DNA of 26,468 bases from IMG/VR virus record IMGVR_UViG_3300044948_000497, positions 1 through 26,468 of that record. The stretch is one strand, 5' to 3'. Made by a program: the position numbers and the translations under genes. This DNA is from a virus. This document shows, piece after piece, positions 15,107 through 23,682 of this stretch. The notes beneath the pieces are model-generated. The model saw nothing but the letters and a program-made list of their open reading frames with translations, made no database searches and was not told the origin of the DNA. Each line of letters opens with the position of its first letter. The stretch's first letter is position 1.

Positions 15107-15745
15107 TTAAAGTTTCAGATCATCAATCCAGCTTAGCAAGGCGGACTTCAAGTGCTTTTGAGCCTTGGGGTCGTGCCTGACGCTTTGTGCTAGATCCAGA
15201 GTCCGATATCCATGTCTGCGATTCATTAGTTGTTCATACACTGGAGTGGGATATGCATTAGGTGCACTGGGGTTGGCAACAATGTCCACTGTAAGCATAT
15301 CAAAGTCGCTTACTCGACCTTCGTCATCAACGTTACCACTACCACGGCTGCTAACGCCAAGTTTGCAACCGCATTCCAGCAAAGTTTTTATAATATTACC
15401 CACTGGTGTAGGTAGTATTTGCAACTTGCCAATCCCATTATCTCCGTCCATCCACATGTCTGTGATTTTGTGGCTGACACGATCTAAATGAATCTGTAGT
15501 TCTTGAGGATGATCGCATTCGCCTAAAACACTGTTGTTTTTGCGAATTTGTTCTTTTATTTGCTCTACTGCTCGACGTATTTCTGGGGCAGGATAAACTC
15601 TGCCATTTTGGTTTCTGCGGGAACCTTCAATGAAGATCCCTTTCATATACATGTGTTTAGTTTGACCATTGCCATCTGTTTCAGTTAAAACTTCAGCAGC
15701 GGCTCGTTCATATGTAAGATGTTCAATAAGCAGAGCGCTTGTCAT
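15107..15745 (-). CDS. 21: Prohead core protease gp21
   Basis: The serine protease that trims scaffold, capsid and internal head proteins during head maturation. Motifs include MKGIFIEGSRRNQNGRVYP, GECDHPQEL (catalytic His), GVSSRGSG (catalytic Ser) and DFDMLTVDIVANPSAPNAYP. All belong to the T4 prohead protease family. Two ATGs occur at 15751 and 15745. GAGG abuts the first and stands six bases before the second, so the second (MTSALLIEH) is chosen. The length, 212 residues, equals T4 gp21. It is followed closely by gp22 and gp23, a conserved head-assembly order. Confidence 0.94.
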   Translation of the reverse strand: MTSALLIEHLTYERAAAEVLTETDGNGQTKHMYMKGIFIEGSRRNQNGRVYPAPEIRRAVEQIKEQIRKNNSVLGECDHPQELQIHLDRVSHKITDMWMDGDNGIGKLQILPTPVGNIIKTLLECGCKLGVSSRGSGNVDDEGRVSDFDMLTVDIVANPSAPNAYPTPVYEQLMNRRHGYRTLDLAQSVRHDPKAQKHLKSALLSWIDDLKL

Positions 15746-15774
15746 TTTCATCCTCGGACATTCTTTGTCAGAGA

Positions 15775-15782
15775 TATTTAGT
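15775..15782 (-). promoter_or_regulatory. Late-promoter-like motif ACTAAATA before gp21
   Basis: Minus-strand ACTAAATA within CTAAATATCTC, an 11-mer repeated exactly before gp13. It ends 29 bases before the chosen gp21 start and follows the terminator, so it is well placed to drive gp21-gp22-gp23. Confidence 0.55.
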
Positions 15783-15854
15783 AGCCAGGGTCTAAACCAT
15801 TAAAAAATAGTGTGGTTTTCTGTTGTTTCTTGGGATTTGGTTTATTCAAAAAGG

Positions 15855-15882
15855 AAAAACGGCTGTGTTACCAGCCGTTTTT
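15855..15882. terminator. Intrinsic terminator after the gp67-like gene
   Basis: AAAAACGGCT (15855-15864), 8-base loop, AGCCGTTTTT (15873-15882): a perfect 10-bp inverted repeat with flanking A/T runs. It lies 22 bases after the minus-strand stop at 15905 and before the gp21 promoter motif, separating the two units. Confidence 0.88.
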
Positions 15883-15904
15883 CACAAAAACTACAGTAAG
15901 TAGT

Positions 15905-16870
15905 TTATTTTGCAGGAGCGCGAGTTAGTGGGCTCTTTTTGTTGCCTTCAGTGCTTTTGTTAAGGATAGCACCGCTTGCGCCTTCTTTGCTTACATGTCC
16001 CATGTGATCAGTAGCCTTTTTGCGACGGTTGTCACCTTGGGTATGCTTTAGTGTTGCACTGCTGGGAGCAGATTCACGATTGTAACCGCTGTGATGACCA
16101 CCTTTTGTGGGATCAACAGGCTTTGCACCCATGCGTTCTTTTTGACTGGCTGGAACTGGGCTTTTGGCACGAGCACCTACGTCGCTAGCAAACTTACCGC
16201 TACCAACTTCACCAGGGGTTTTTTGGCTTTGCATGGGATTTTGATCCACTACGTCAAGGCTCACGGCCTCACTTAGTGAATCCCAATCTTCCTCAACTTC
16301 CTCAACCTCTTCTTCTTCACCTTCTTCTTCACCTTCAGGTTGATCCATAATGTCAACTTCTGTTTCGTCAGCTTCTAGATCTTCATCACCTTCATGGTCT
16401 TCTTCGCCGCCTTGGTCTTTAATACGTTCAAACTCAGCTTCTAGTTCTTCTAGAGCTTTGGTCAAAGCATCAATACCCTTTTCCATGCCGCTTAGTTCAC
16501 CGCCATGGTCAGCTGCGCCTTCCATGTCTGTCATGTCCTCCATGTCATCCATGTCATCTTCAGTTTCGTCTGAAACTTCAGTTTCCATGTCCATCATGTC
16601 TTCATCTTCTTCGCTCATGACTTCTTCAAACTCAATTTCAGCATCGTCATCAGAAATGTCGTCAGACATTTCTTTAACGTCATGCATGAAGTCTTCGCCT
16701 TGGTCGCCACTGCCACCAATTTCCATCATGTCGTCTTCTTCATGTGTCATCAGTTCTTCATGAATAGCACGAGCTTTTTCAATAAAGATTTGATGCAATA
16801 GTGCTTTAGCTTGACCCTCTTCATTATTTAGAAGGTGTTCTAAAACCTTCTCTAACTTTGTTTTACTCAT
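15905..16870 (-). CDS. Acidic prohead core protein, gp67-like
   Basis: A 321-residue protein in the place of T4 gp67/gp68, between portal and protease. The N-terminal helix (LEKVLEHLLNNEEGQAKALLHQIF, about 6-29) resembles the short gp67-type start 'residues in a helix that counts down to an Asp/Glu-rich tail'. Residues 43-205 are almost continuous Asp/Glu/Met, and the last 100 are basic and Gly/Ser/Pro-rich (GAKPVDPTKGGHHSGYN, ending SPLTRAPAK). T4 gp67 is 80 residues and is cut into internal peptides; this one is four times longer. An AGGAG site stands six bases before the ATG, a TGTAAATA motif is upstream and a terminator is downstream. Assignment is by position and composition; composition-biased proteins are easily misassigned. 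Confidence 0.6.
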   Translation of the reverse strand: MSKTKLEKVLEHLLNNEEGQAKALLHQIFIEKARAIHEELMTHEEDDMMEIGGSGDQGEDFMHDVKEMSDDISDDDAEIEFEEVMSEEDEDMMDMETEVSDETEDDMDDMEDMTDMEGAADHGGELSGMEKGIDALTKALEELEAEFERIKDQGGEEDHEGDEDLEADETEVDIMDQPEGEEEGEEEEVEEVEEDWDSLSEAVSLDVVDQNPMQSQKTPGEVGSGKFASDVGARAKSPVPASQKERMGAKPVDPTKGGHHSGYNRESAPSSATLKHTQGDNRRKKATDHMGHVSKEGASGAILNKSTEGNKKSPLTRAPAK

Positions 16871-16907
16871 TTCATGCTCCTTGTTAAAAAGCTTACAGAC
16901 TCAACGA

Positions 16908-16915
16908 TATTTACA
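16908..16915 (-). promoter_or_regulatory. Late-promoter-like motif TGTAAATA before the gp67-like gene
   Basis: Minus-strand TGTAAATA (6/8 to TATAAATA), 37 bases before the start codon. It is a weaker member of the set, accepted because it shares the TAAATATC core seen before gp13 and gp21. Confidence 0.4.
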
Positions 16916-16951
16916 CTGTATCACGGAAAATAATAAAAAACGCCCGGTTTT

Positions 16952-18037
16952 TTAACTGATTCTTTGAATATATGTAGTAGGGCCTTGTGTATATGTTCTT
17001 AAATCAGGTGTAGTGATGGAAACCCCTCCTGCACCAGTTACAGTTTGGCCATTGCATGCAGCAAAGTTGCTGGGGATAGGATATGTTTGCGGCCAAAGTA
17101 TAATGCCATATAAAGGCAGGTCCAAGCTAACAACACCTTGAGTCACCAAGCCTTTGCTATTAACTGTCACACTGTTGTAAGTTCCTGCACTAACACCTGA
17201 GTCAGCTAAAGCTACTGTAATATTTGCAATGGCACCATATAATGTTGATGTACCTAAAGCAGCACCATCTAAGTTCACTTGTTGTAGGGGTGTATATCCC
17301 AAACTGCTAATAACATCAACATTACTTAATGATATATTCCCTGCTATAACTCTGCCGCCATTGTCCACAGTAACTTTGCTATAAGTTCCTGCAACGTTTA
17401 TGTTACTAAACGACACAGCAATGTTGATATTTTGACTACCATCAAACAAAGCTGTTCCTGAAGCATCTCCACTTAAAGAAATAGCACGGGGGGTTTCTAA
17501 AACTTCTGCAGAACTAGCTCGCCCCGTTATAGCAAACAAGTTACCACTCTCTTGGGCCATGGTCAAGCCCTGCACTAGTCCCGTGGGAAATCTCACAGAC
17601 AAATCGTAACTCAAGCTGCCTATTACTATTACGCTTGGTAACTCAGCTGGTACAAACGCACGTTCGCTAAACGCAGCTACTATTTGTGCATCGCTTAAAA
17701 TCACAGTAATGTAATAATCAGTCAATCCTACTTTCACAACAACACTGTGGCTGCCAGCATTGCTGTCAGCACTGGGTGTGATAGTAGACCAAACACTTCC
17801 TGTGTAAATTTTCAACTCTTGAGTTGACGTCTCATACCAAAGCTGACCTTGTTGTGGATTTGCTGGTGAATTAATGCTAGCAAAATTTTGCAGCAAGTTA
17901 ACCAAGTTTTGATTTAAACTTAAACCATAGTTACTGGTATTTCTACCTGGCAAAGCCAAGCTTGTCAATGTAGTGTTTAAGACACTGTCTTTTAAACTAA
18001 CATTACCCAAGCCTGCGATATAGATGTTGTAAACCAT
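16952..18037 (-). CDS. Tail fibre / tail collar-like protein
   Basis: The start MVYNIYIAGLGNVSLKDSVLNTT lies one base after the stop of the upstream gene. An in-frame ATG at 18079 would overlap that gene by 41 bases and is less likely. The N-terminal 75 residues (LPGRNTSNYGLSLNQNLVNLLQNFA, then NPQQGQLWYETSTQELKIYTG, shown in two parts) match the N-terminal module of fibre-like proteins in marine T4-like phages. The middle contains fibre repeats (AGTYSKVTVDNGGRVIAG, AGTYNSVTVNSKGLVTQG). The end, GIILWPQTYPIPSNFAACNGQ, is the start of a tail-collar domain that stops soon after. It probably forms trimers and touches the host or the baseplate. Its place among head genes is unusual. Confidence 0.7.
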   Translation of the reverse strand: MVYNIYIAGLGNVSLKDSVLNTTLTSLALPGRNTSNYGLSLNQNLVNLLQNFASINSPANPQQGQLWYETSTQELKIYTGSVWSTITPSADSNAGSHSVVVKVGLTDYYITVILSDAQIVAAFSERAFVPAELPSVIVIGSLSYDLSVRFPTGLVQGLTMAQESGNLFAITGRASSAEVLETPRAISLSGDASGTALFDGSQNINIAVSFSNINVAGTYSKVTVDNGGRVIAGNISLSNVDVISSLGYTPLQQVNLDGAALGTSTLYGAIANITVALADSGVSAGTYNSVTVNSKGLVTQGVVSLDLPLYGIILWPQTYPIPSNFAACNGQTVTGAGGVSITTPDLRTYTQGPTTYIQRIS

Positions 18038-18038
18038 A

Positions 18039-18254
18039 TTAGATACCCATGCCTCCACCTTCTTCTTGAGGAGATCCATACATCAGTTGCAGTAAATCTT
18101 GTTTCATTAGTGTTTCTAAATCTCTAGCTGCTCGCATTTTTTTCAAACGATTCAAATGTGCCAAAGTAATTTTTGGTTTTCTGCTGTCGTTTATTTCTCT
18201 TTGACTGTATTCGTCTTGACTTATATCTGTGTAGCCAATCTCTTGTGCTTGCAT
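18039..18254 (-). CDS. Small basic protein downstream of portal (71 residues)
   Basis: A 71-residue protein with a central conserved-looking helix RKPKITLAHLNRLKKMRAAR, then LETLMKQDLLQLMYGSP and a Gly-rich end GGGMGI. Similar small proteins (K-ITL--LN-L-K-R, then KQDLL--MYG) follow portal genes in marine T4-like phages, in the gp67/gp68 region. GGAG lies six bases before the ATG. The start is two bases after the portal stop and the end abuts the fibre-like gene, so it is firmly within the operon. It may be a prohead core component; the role is not established from sequence. Confidence 0.6.
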   Translation of the reverse strand: MQAQEIGYTDISQDEYSQREINDSRKPKITLAHLNRLKKMRAARDLETLMKQDLLQLMYGSPQEEGGGMGI

Positions 18255-18256
18255 GA

Positions 18257-20005
18257 TTATACTCCCGGGGCTTCTGGTGCAGCGGCTGGTGCAGCTTCTG
18301 GAGCAGCAGGTGCAGCAACTTCAGGAGGAGCTTCTCCACCTGGTTCGCCAGGCAAACCAGGCTCTTCAAATCCTGACACATCACGAATACCCACACTAGC
18401 TAAATCCACATTATTTTCATCACTTGGTGCTTTACCAGTCTTTGCTTTTACTTTATCAGCGTTTTCTTCCTGGAATCTGCGTTCATTTTCAATAACATCT
18501 TCCTCTGTCCAACCAAGATAACGCATTAGTGCATATCGCTTGCTGATGTAACGATTTGCATCACTGCCCATGATGCTGGTAAACAAGTTGATTTGTTCGC
18601 TTTCTTTTTGTATGCGACGATAATCACTAAAGCTTTGAGGTTCCCAAAACTGCAAATCAAACAAGCTGCTGGAGATTTCTATGCCACGATGCTTGAGAAA
18701 TAGTTTAAACTCTCTATCTAAAACTGGAGCAACTAGATTTTGCAAACGCTGACAGTATTTGGTAAAACGATATTCTTGAACAAAGGCTGATCCTATTTTG
18801 CCATCACTGAATACAGTGGTGCCATCCTCGGGCCCTGTGGGCAAATAACTGCTGGGAATACCCAAGCCGCGAATCATTTTGTTGTTGAAGTATTTCAAGT
18901 CATCAATCTGTCCGAGATTTTCACCACCAGGCAAAGTTTCAATACGGGATCCTTTGCCTTCAGAGTTTTGTGCAAGGAAAAAGTCCTCATTTATGGCAAT
19001 AGGGCTATAAGCCGCATCCAAAATACTTTGTCCTCCACCTGTTCTGTTGGGGATTCGGCGTTGATAGATTTCGTTTTTAATACGCTCGACATATTGCATG
19101 GCACGTGGACCACTGAGATTGCCCACATCAATATAAAAAATTCTACGTTCTGGTGCCCGCACTATGCGATAAATGATAATGCTATCTTCCAGCAGGTCTT
19201 TTTGCTTGTAAACCTTGTAAATGCTTTCCAATATGCTGGTGCCAAAGGGCCATTGACTGTCCATGCCCTCACTTAAACTCAAATGCACAACATGGGTGCC
19301 ATCAATAGCATAGTTGTTGTCGGGTAAGTTGAAACGTGAGTTTCTACTTCCCGGACTACTAGCAACACCGTAGTTCACAGTGCCTGCACCAGCAGCAGGA
19401 TTACTGCTACGTGGATACCCTCCAGGAAAGCTATACTGGTCATGAACCAGCATGCTGGTGGCAACCATGCTTTGCAGATTTAAATCAATATCACGAATAA
19501 CATATTGCTCAATGTCTTTGCCACGATTTTCATTTACTATGATCTTTTCAACTTTTGTGGGATCAACCCAAATAAGCTCAAAAGTTTCAGGATCACGTAT
19601 GTAAATCTGATCGCCATATTTGATGACATTTCTAAATGCCCGCCAAAGGCGCTGCTGCCATTTGTTCAAGCTGCACCACTGCCGTAAAGTGTCCTTCAAC
19701 AACGTGATTTCTGTATCTGTTAGCTCGTCATGATACACTATGTCAAAAGGATCAGTGTCATTTTCAAAATTCTGTGTGCTGAAATCGCTTATAACATCAA
19801 GAGCTTTGCTGATTTCACTATCTAAATCCATTTGTTCATATTGAATATAACGCTCAACTCTATTAGGAGCCCCGCTATAAACCTCGGGCAAAAAACTACT
19901 GTATTTGCCGCTGGTTCCTCCTTGCCCACTGGTAGAGTTACCCACTTCACGAGTTGTTCTTGCAGGGCTAGGCACGGCGCTAAAGTATTTTTTCCAAGAA
20001 GACAT
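18257..20005 (-). CDS. 20: Portal protein gp20
   Basis: A 582-residue portal vertex protein that forms the dodecameric DNA gate and starts head assembly. Strong family segments are RYIQYEQMDLDSEISKALDV, DFSTQNFENDTDPFDIVY, KWQQRLWRAFRNVIKYGDQI, YVERIKNEIYQRRIPN, YFNNKMIRGLGIPSSYLPTG and YLGWTEEDVIENERRFQEE. T4 gp20 has 524 residues. The extra length is a low-complexity C terminus from about residue 549: GLPGEPGGE followed by Ala/Pro/Glu repeats. AGGA lies before the ATG and CATAAATA 23 bases upstream. It leads the run of head genes toward gp21-gp23. Confidence 0.94.
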   Translation of the reverse strand: MSSWKKYFSAVPSPARTTREVGNSTSGQGGTSGKYSSFLPEVYSGAPNRVERYIQYEQMDLDSEISKALDVISDFSTQNFENDTDPFDIVYHDELTDTEITLLKDTLRQWCSLNKWQQRLWRAFRNVIKYGDQIYIRDPETFELIWVDPTKVEKIIVNENRGKDIEQYVIRDIDLNLQSMVATSMLVHDQYSFPGGYPRSSNPAAGAGTVNYGVASSPGSRNSRFNLPDNNYAIDGTHVVHLSLSEGMDSQWPFGTSILESIYKVYKQKDLLEDSIIIYRIVRAPERRIFYIDVGNLSGPRAMQYVERIKNEIYQRRIPNRTGGGQSILDAAYSPIAINEDFFLAQNSEGKGSRIETLPGGENLGQIDDLKYFNNKMIRGLGIPSSYLPTGPEDGTTVFSDGKIGSAFVQEYRFTKYCQRLQNLVAPVLDREFKLFLKHRGIEISSSLFDLQFWEPQSFSDYRRIQKESEQINLFTSIMGSDANRYISKRYALMRYLGWTEEDVIENERRFQEENADKVKAKTGKAPSDENNVDLASVGIRDVSGFEEPGLPGEPGGEAPPEVAAPAAPEAAPAAAPEAPGV

Positions 20006-20028
20006 TCTAGTTCCTGATTTTTACACAA

Positions 20029-20036
20029 TATTTATG
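20029..20036 (-). promoter_or_regulatory. Late promoter CATAAATA before the portal gene
   Basis: Minus-strand CATAAATA, 7/8 to the T4 late consensus, 23 bases before the portal ATG and upstream of its AGGA site. Confidence 0.65.
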
Positions 20037-20060
20037 GTAGGAAACACATGCATAGATATT

Positions 20061-22550
20061 TTAAGATGCAGATAATCCTGCTCCTTGCACTGGTCGATCA
20101 GTTACTAAAGTTGCCAAGCTTGTATTCATGGAACTCAATAGGTCTTTCATGTTTTCATTAAGTTCACGTATGTTTTTCCAAATATTCAAAGTATCAGCTT
20201 GCCAATCAGTATTCATACCTTGATACTCAGGTGCAGATGCAGGAGTTTCTGCTCGACCACTCACTGCACCTAATACTCTAGAAAGATTATCAAAGCCTCC
20301 AGCACCAGGAGTCAAGCTAATAGCACTTATAACTTCACGGTAACCTGCGCTGAAATCTTTTAGGGCTTGACCAGTTTCACTGTATTGCAAGTTTAAACCT
20401 TGACGATCTTCTAACATTTTGTCAATCTGTTCAAGTAACGACATTTGCCCTGCAGCTTGCTCGGGACTGCGTTGTGCGTCTGCACCACCGCCGCCAAATA
20501 AAGTTCCGCTGTGTTGATATAGGCCCATGCCTGCGCCAGCTAGACCGCCTAATGCTCCGCCTACTAATGCCCCACCTGGACCTAAAAATGCACCCAACAT
20601 GGCGCCAGTGCCAGCTAATCCTGCAGCTTGTCCAAGAATATCAAGTCCCGCACCAGTTTTACCATAGCCTGCTCCAGTAGCAGCAGTACCTAAACCTCCC
20701 AAGGCTGCTCCTGCTACTAATCCGCCAATACTTCCTCGACCTAACATACTTCCCAACCTGCCAAATCTACCGCCACCTGCTTGGCCTGGTCGGCCAGGTG
20801 CGCCGCCCCCTAAACCACCGCCACCTAAACCACCTGCGCTTACTTCGCGGGTATATATGGGATTTTGAGGTGTAGAACCTGGAATACCAGGGCCTATACC
20901 GCTAGCGCCTATACCTGGCGCACCTTTTGGTCCACCAAACATTGATACAATGCTTCTAAAACCTTTCACTGCTAAAACTGAAGCACCTATAGCTGCTCCA
21001 AAAGCAATAACAGACCCTAATATTCCACCTTGTCCGCCTAGTCCAACAGCACTTGTTATAGCTTTATCAATGTCATTAAATTTTTCTGATAACCATGTAA
21101 TCCCGTCTGCTAGATAACCCAAAGGTGTAATTAAATAGTTTGCAGCACTTGCAAAGCTTCTAAATATTTCATTATTAAGTTTGTTGAATGCCTCCGTAAG
21201 CTTGTTTAATACTTCTTTACGTTTTTTATCCTCTTCAGCTTCTTTTGCACGCTCAGCTTTAAGTTCATTAAGAGTCATACCACGACGTTTAGCTTCGGCT
21301 TCCATCTGCTCTAGCTTGTCTTTTTCTGCTTGTTCAACATTTTTAGCATTTTTGATTAAATCACCAAGAGTTCCTGCTAGTTCAGGCATGGCAGCTAGCA
21401 GCTGGCGGCGCAGTGACTCAGGTGCAGCGATTAGTGTTTTTGCAAATTGTTTTTGTGCATCTTCATACTCTTCCCCACCTTTAACACTTGCTTCTGCTAG
21501 ATTGGCAAAACTACCTCCAAGCCCTGGCACTGTGCTAATCAAGTGCTGCATGCTTTCATCAAGCAGGCCAAAGGTGTTTGAACCGGCAAAATATTTTTGT
21601 ATGTTATCTGCTAGTAGCTTACCACCTTGTTGACCAAACTTAGCCAACTGAGCAGTAGCAGCAATTAAGTTTTCTCCTGCTTTTGCACTCATTGTGCTCA
21701 ATAACAAATAGCTGCTACCAGTTTTTGTTATACTACTAACAAAGTCTATTAACGCTTTTCTACTCAGTCCTGTGGCTTCACTTACTTTACCAAACTGGTT
21801 AATAAGCCCTTGGCTGCTGGCTACAAGTTGTTGGTTGTTTAGGCGGCCGGCTACACCAGCTTGCTGATAGATGTCCACAGTTTGCAAGAACATTTCTGCG
21901 CCATCCTGCAAGCTTAGGAGATATTCACCACCATATCGGCTGGTATCTTGAAATGTTTTAATTAACTTGGGAACATCACGCCCCCCTAACTGTGCAAATA
22001 CAGTGCTGTTTTTTGTAGCTAATGCACCAAACTCCTGTACGCTTAACCTAGCTGTGTTACTGCTTGTGATCAGTCCATTGATACCGCCTTGAAGTCTAAC
22101 ACCAGTTTCATATAAATCACTAAAGATTTTATCAGCTTCTATGAGCTTTTCCAAGCTTTTACTTACTAAGAGTGCAACTGTTGCAAATCTCTGCAAACCA
22201 CTTATTGCCAGCTTGTTTGCTTTACCTTGTTCCTCAAAGTCTTGGGCTAGTAATTTTGTACTCTGACTTATATTAGTAAAGAGCCCTTGTCCCCCTTGTA
22301 TGCCTTCCGTTAAAGCTGATTTCCAAACTTGTCCAGCTTGTTGAAGATAATACCGGGTTTTTTCTGAGTTATCTTTTAACTGTTGACTGTTCTCTTCTAA
22401 AGCTTGTCTGGCGACCTCCCCTTCCTTGCTTGGGGTTTTAGGATCTAATGCTGTTAGGAGTTTTTTAAGAGTGGTTTCTGTTGCCCAGCCAACATTTCCT
22501 TGACTAGCCATCGCAACAAATAATGGATTGTTAGCATTTGTTCCAGACAT
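20061..22550 (-). CDS. Putative tail tape measure protein
   Basis: An 829-residue protein with the build of a tape measure. It has a helical N-terminal half (repeated SKSLEKL, EFGALATKN, SQGLINQFGKVSEAT), a charged coiled coil at about 400-460 (NVEQAEKDKLEQMEAEAKRR) and hydrophobic Ala/Gly segments at about 505-530. A long Gly/Ala/Leu-rich hydrophobic stretch at 560-700 could insert in a membrane on injection. T4's tape measure gp29 is 590 residues, with little sequence conservation, so the call is by architecture. It faces, across a divergent promoter region, a gp26-like hub chaperone and a small protein, which suits a tail-hub role. It could instead be another large virion protein. The ribosome site is weak. 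Confidence 0.55.
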   Translation of the reverse strand: MSGTNANNPLFVAMASQGNVGWATETTLKKLLTALDPKTPSKEGEVARQALEENSQQLKDNSEKTRYYLQQAGQVWKSALTEGIQGGQGLFTNISQSTKLLAQDFEEQGKANKLAISGLQRFATVALLVSKSLEKLIEADKIFSDLYETGVRLQGGINGLITSSNTARLSVQEFGALATKNSTVFAQLGGRDVPKLIKTFQDTSRYGGEYLLSLQDGAEMFLQTVDIYQQAGVAGRLNNQQLVASSQGLINQFGKVSEATGLSRKALIDFVSSITKTGSSYLLLSTMSAKAGENLIAATAQLAKFGQQGGKLLADNIQKYFAGSNTFGLLDESMQHLISTVPGLGGSFANLAEASVKGGEEYEDAQKQFAKTLIAAPESLRRQLLAAMPELAGTLGDLIKNAKNVEQAEKDKLEQMEAEAKRRGMTLNELKAERAKEAEEDKKRKEVLNKLTEAFNKLNNEIFRSFASAANYLITPLGYLADGITWLSEKFNDIDKAITSAVGLGGQGGILGSVIAFGAAIGASVLAVKGFRSIVSMFGGPKGAPGIGASGIGPGIPGSTPQNPIYTREVSAGGLGGGGLGGGAPGRPGQAGGGRFGRLGSMLGRGSIGGLVAGAALGGLGTAATGAGYGKTGAGLDILGQAAGLAGTGAMLGAFLGPGGALVGGALGGLAGAGMGLYQHSGTLFGGGGADAQRSPEQAAGQMSLLEQIDKMLEDRQGLNLQYSETGQALKDFSAGYREVISAISLTPGAGGFDNLSRVLGAVSGRAETPASAPEYQGMNTDWQADTLNIWKNIRELNENMKDLLSSMNTSLATLVTDRPVQGAGLSAS

Positions 22551-22576
22551 TTTTTATCACTTCACGGAATTAACAC

Positions 22577-22584
22577 AATAAATA
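22577..22584 (+). promoter_or_regulatory. Late promoter AATAAATA before the gp26-like gene
   Basis: Plus-strand AATAAATA, 7/8 to the late consensus, 16 bases before ATG 22601. It lies back-to-back with the CATAAATA of the tape-measure gene, giving a divergent late promoter pair. Confidence 0.55.
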
Positions 22585-22591
22585 TTTCTAA

Positions 22592-22599
22592 TATTTATG
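22592..22599 (-). promoter_or_regulatory. Late promoter CATAAATA before the tape-measure gene
   Basis: Minus-strand CATAAATA, 41 bases before the ATG at 22550. The same octamer precedes portal and gp14. Confidence 0.6.
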
Positions 22600-22600
22600 G

Positions 22601-23464
22601 ATGTATTTCTCCACAATGAACCCACTTGAACCTTACTTTCGCAAACCGCAAGTTTATATTTCCTTACCCAGCCAAGGTCGTTGGTATAAACCACAAGATA
22701 TTACTTTAACAGGAGACAATGAACTTGCCATTTATGGCATGACAGCAAGAGATGATGTGCTTTTAAACACACCTGATGCTATGTTAAATGGCGAAGCTCT
22801 TAAAAAGGTTATTGCCAACTGTGTGCCAGATGTTCACAACATCAATGCGCTGGTAACACCAGATCTTGAAGCTATATTTGTGGCCATGAAACTAGCCAGC
22901 GGTGATGGAACTATAGAAATCAATCGCGATTGTCCCAAATGTGGACACGATTGCAGTTGGGATCTACAATGCCAACCTATTCTTGACAGACAAACTCTTA
23001 TTGAACATCAAGACGGTGTTGTAGTAGTTGATCAATCATTGGAAATCCATGTTAAACCCTATGATTACAAACAGCGCAGCATATTCATCCAACAAGAATA
23101 TCAAGAAGAGCGTGCTATAAGACAATGGGATACCTTGAATCCTGACAGTAGTGACTTATTAAAAGCTGAAGTCATGGCACAGGCTATTGATAACATCAGC
23201 CAAATTACTATAAAATTGGTCAGTGCAAGTATCACACATGTGAAAATACTACACTCAGGCGAAGTAGTCTCCGACCCAGATTTTATTATTGAATGGCTGC
23301 GATCAGCACCGCGAGCGCAAGCTGAAGCTATAATCTCCGCAGTGGACCAATTAAACAAATGCGGTCCAAATAAAAACATTGATGTTGAATGCCCCAGCTG
23401 TGCTAATACCTGGCAAGTAACTATAAGTTATGACCCTATAAGTTTTTTCGTCAAACGCTCCTAA
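22601..23464 (+). CDS. 26: Baseplate hub assembly chaperone, T4 gp26-like
   Basis: A 287-residue protein of the T4 baseplate hub chaperone family. It shows the family start (QVYISLPSQGRWY; T4 gp26 has a similar 'VDLPSTGQ'), MTARDDVLLNTPDAMLNGEALKKVIANCV and a central Cys cluster CPKCGHDC (C111, C114, C118). A second pair CPSC lies near the C terminus (C264, C267), so a zinc ribbon split across the protein is likely. T4 gp26 is shorter (208). A second in-frame ATG at 22616 (MNPLEPYF) is an equally plausible start; neither has a ribosome site. It reads away from the tape-measure gene and is followed at once by a 71-residue gene. Confidence 0.72.
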   Translation: MYFSTMNPLEPYFRKPQVYISLPSQGRWYKPQDITLTGDNELAIYGMTARDDVLLNTPDAMLNGEALKKVIANCVPDVHNINALVTPDLEAIFVAMKLASGDGTIEINRDCPKCGHDCSWDLQCQPILDRQTLIEHQDGVVVVDQSLEIHVKPYDYKQRSIFIQQEYQEERAIRQWDTLNPDSSDLLKAEVMAQAIDNISQITIKLVSASITHVKILHSGEVVSDPDFIIEWLRSAPRAQAEAIISAVDQLNKCGPNKNIDVECPSCANTWQVTISYDPISFFVKRS

Positions 23465-23466
23465 GC

Positions 23467-23682
23467 TTGGATCAAGAAACGATCCAAACCATGCTTGGGA
23501 GCATGAATAAAAACGTCATTGCTGTGGAAAAAGACATTGCTAGCTTGGTATATTACATGAACGGTGGATTGAGCTATAACGATGCTTGGTTGTTAACTTC
23601 CAATCAAAGAAAAATAATGGTGAAAGTCATTGAGGATCATTATAAAGCCATGAATCCCACTAAAAGCCAACAAGCTTTTTAA
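23467..23682 (+). CDS. Small tail-assembly-associated protein, unknown
   Basis: A 71-residue protein starting, in this reading, with TTG two bases after the stop of the hub chaperone; ATGs at codons 8 and 12 are alternatives, and no clear ribosome site distinguishes them. The C-terminal half YMNGGLSYNDAWLLTSNQ followed by RKIMVKVIEDHYKAM is the best-conserved-looking part. It resembles short proteins found beside hub and tape-measure genes in other marine T4-like phages. By analogy with tail chaperone pairs it may help the tape measure or hub fold, but no biochemical function can be read from it. The end overlaps a hairpin (23667-23690). Confidence 0.5.
   Translation: MDQETIQTMLGSMNKNVIAVEKDIASLVYYMNGGLSYNDAWLLTSNQRKIMVKVIEDHYKAMNPTKSQQAF

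Noticed and set aside
16350-16763. Plus-strand Ser-rich 137-codon frame
   Set aside because: It is the antisense image of the Asp/Glu/Met-rich region of the gp67-like gene; no ribosome site or family features.
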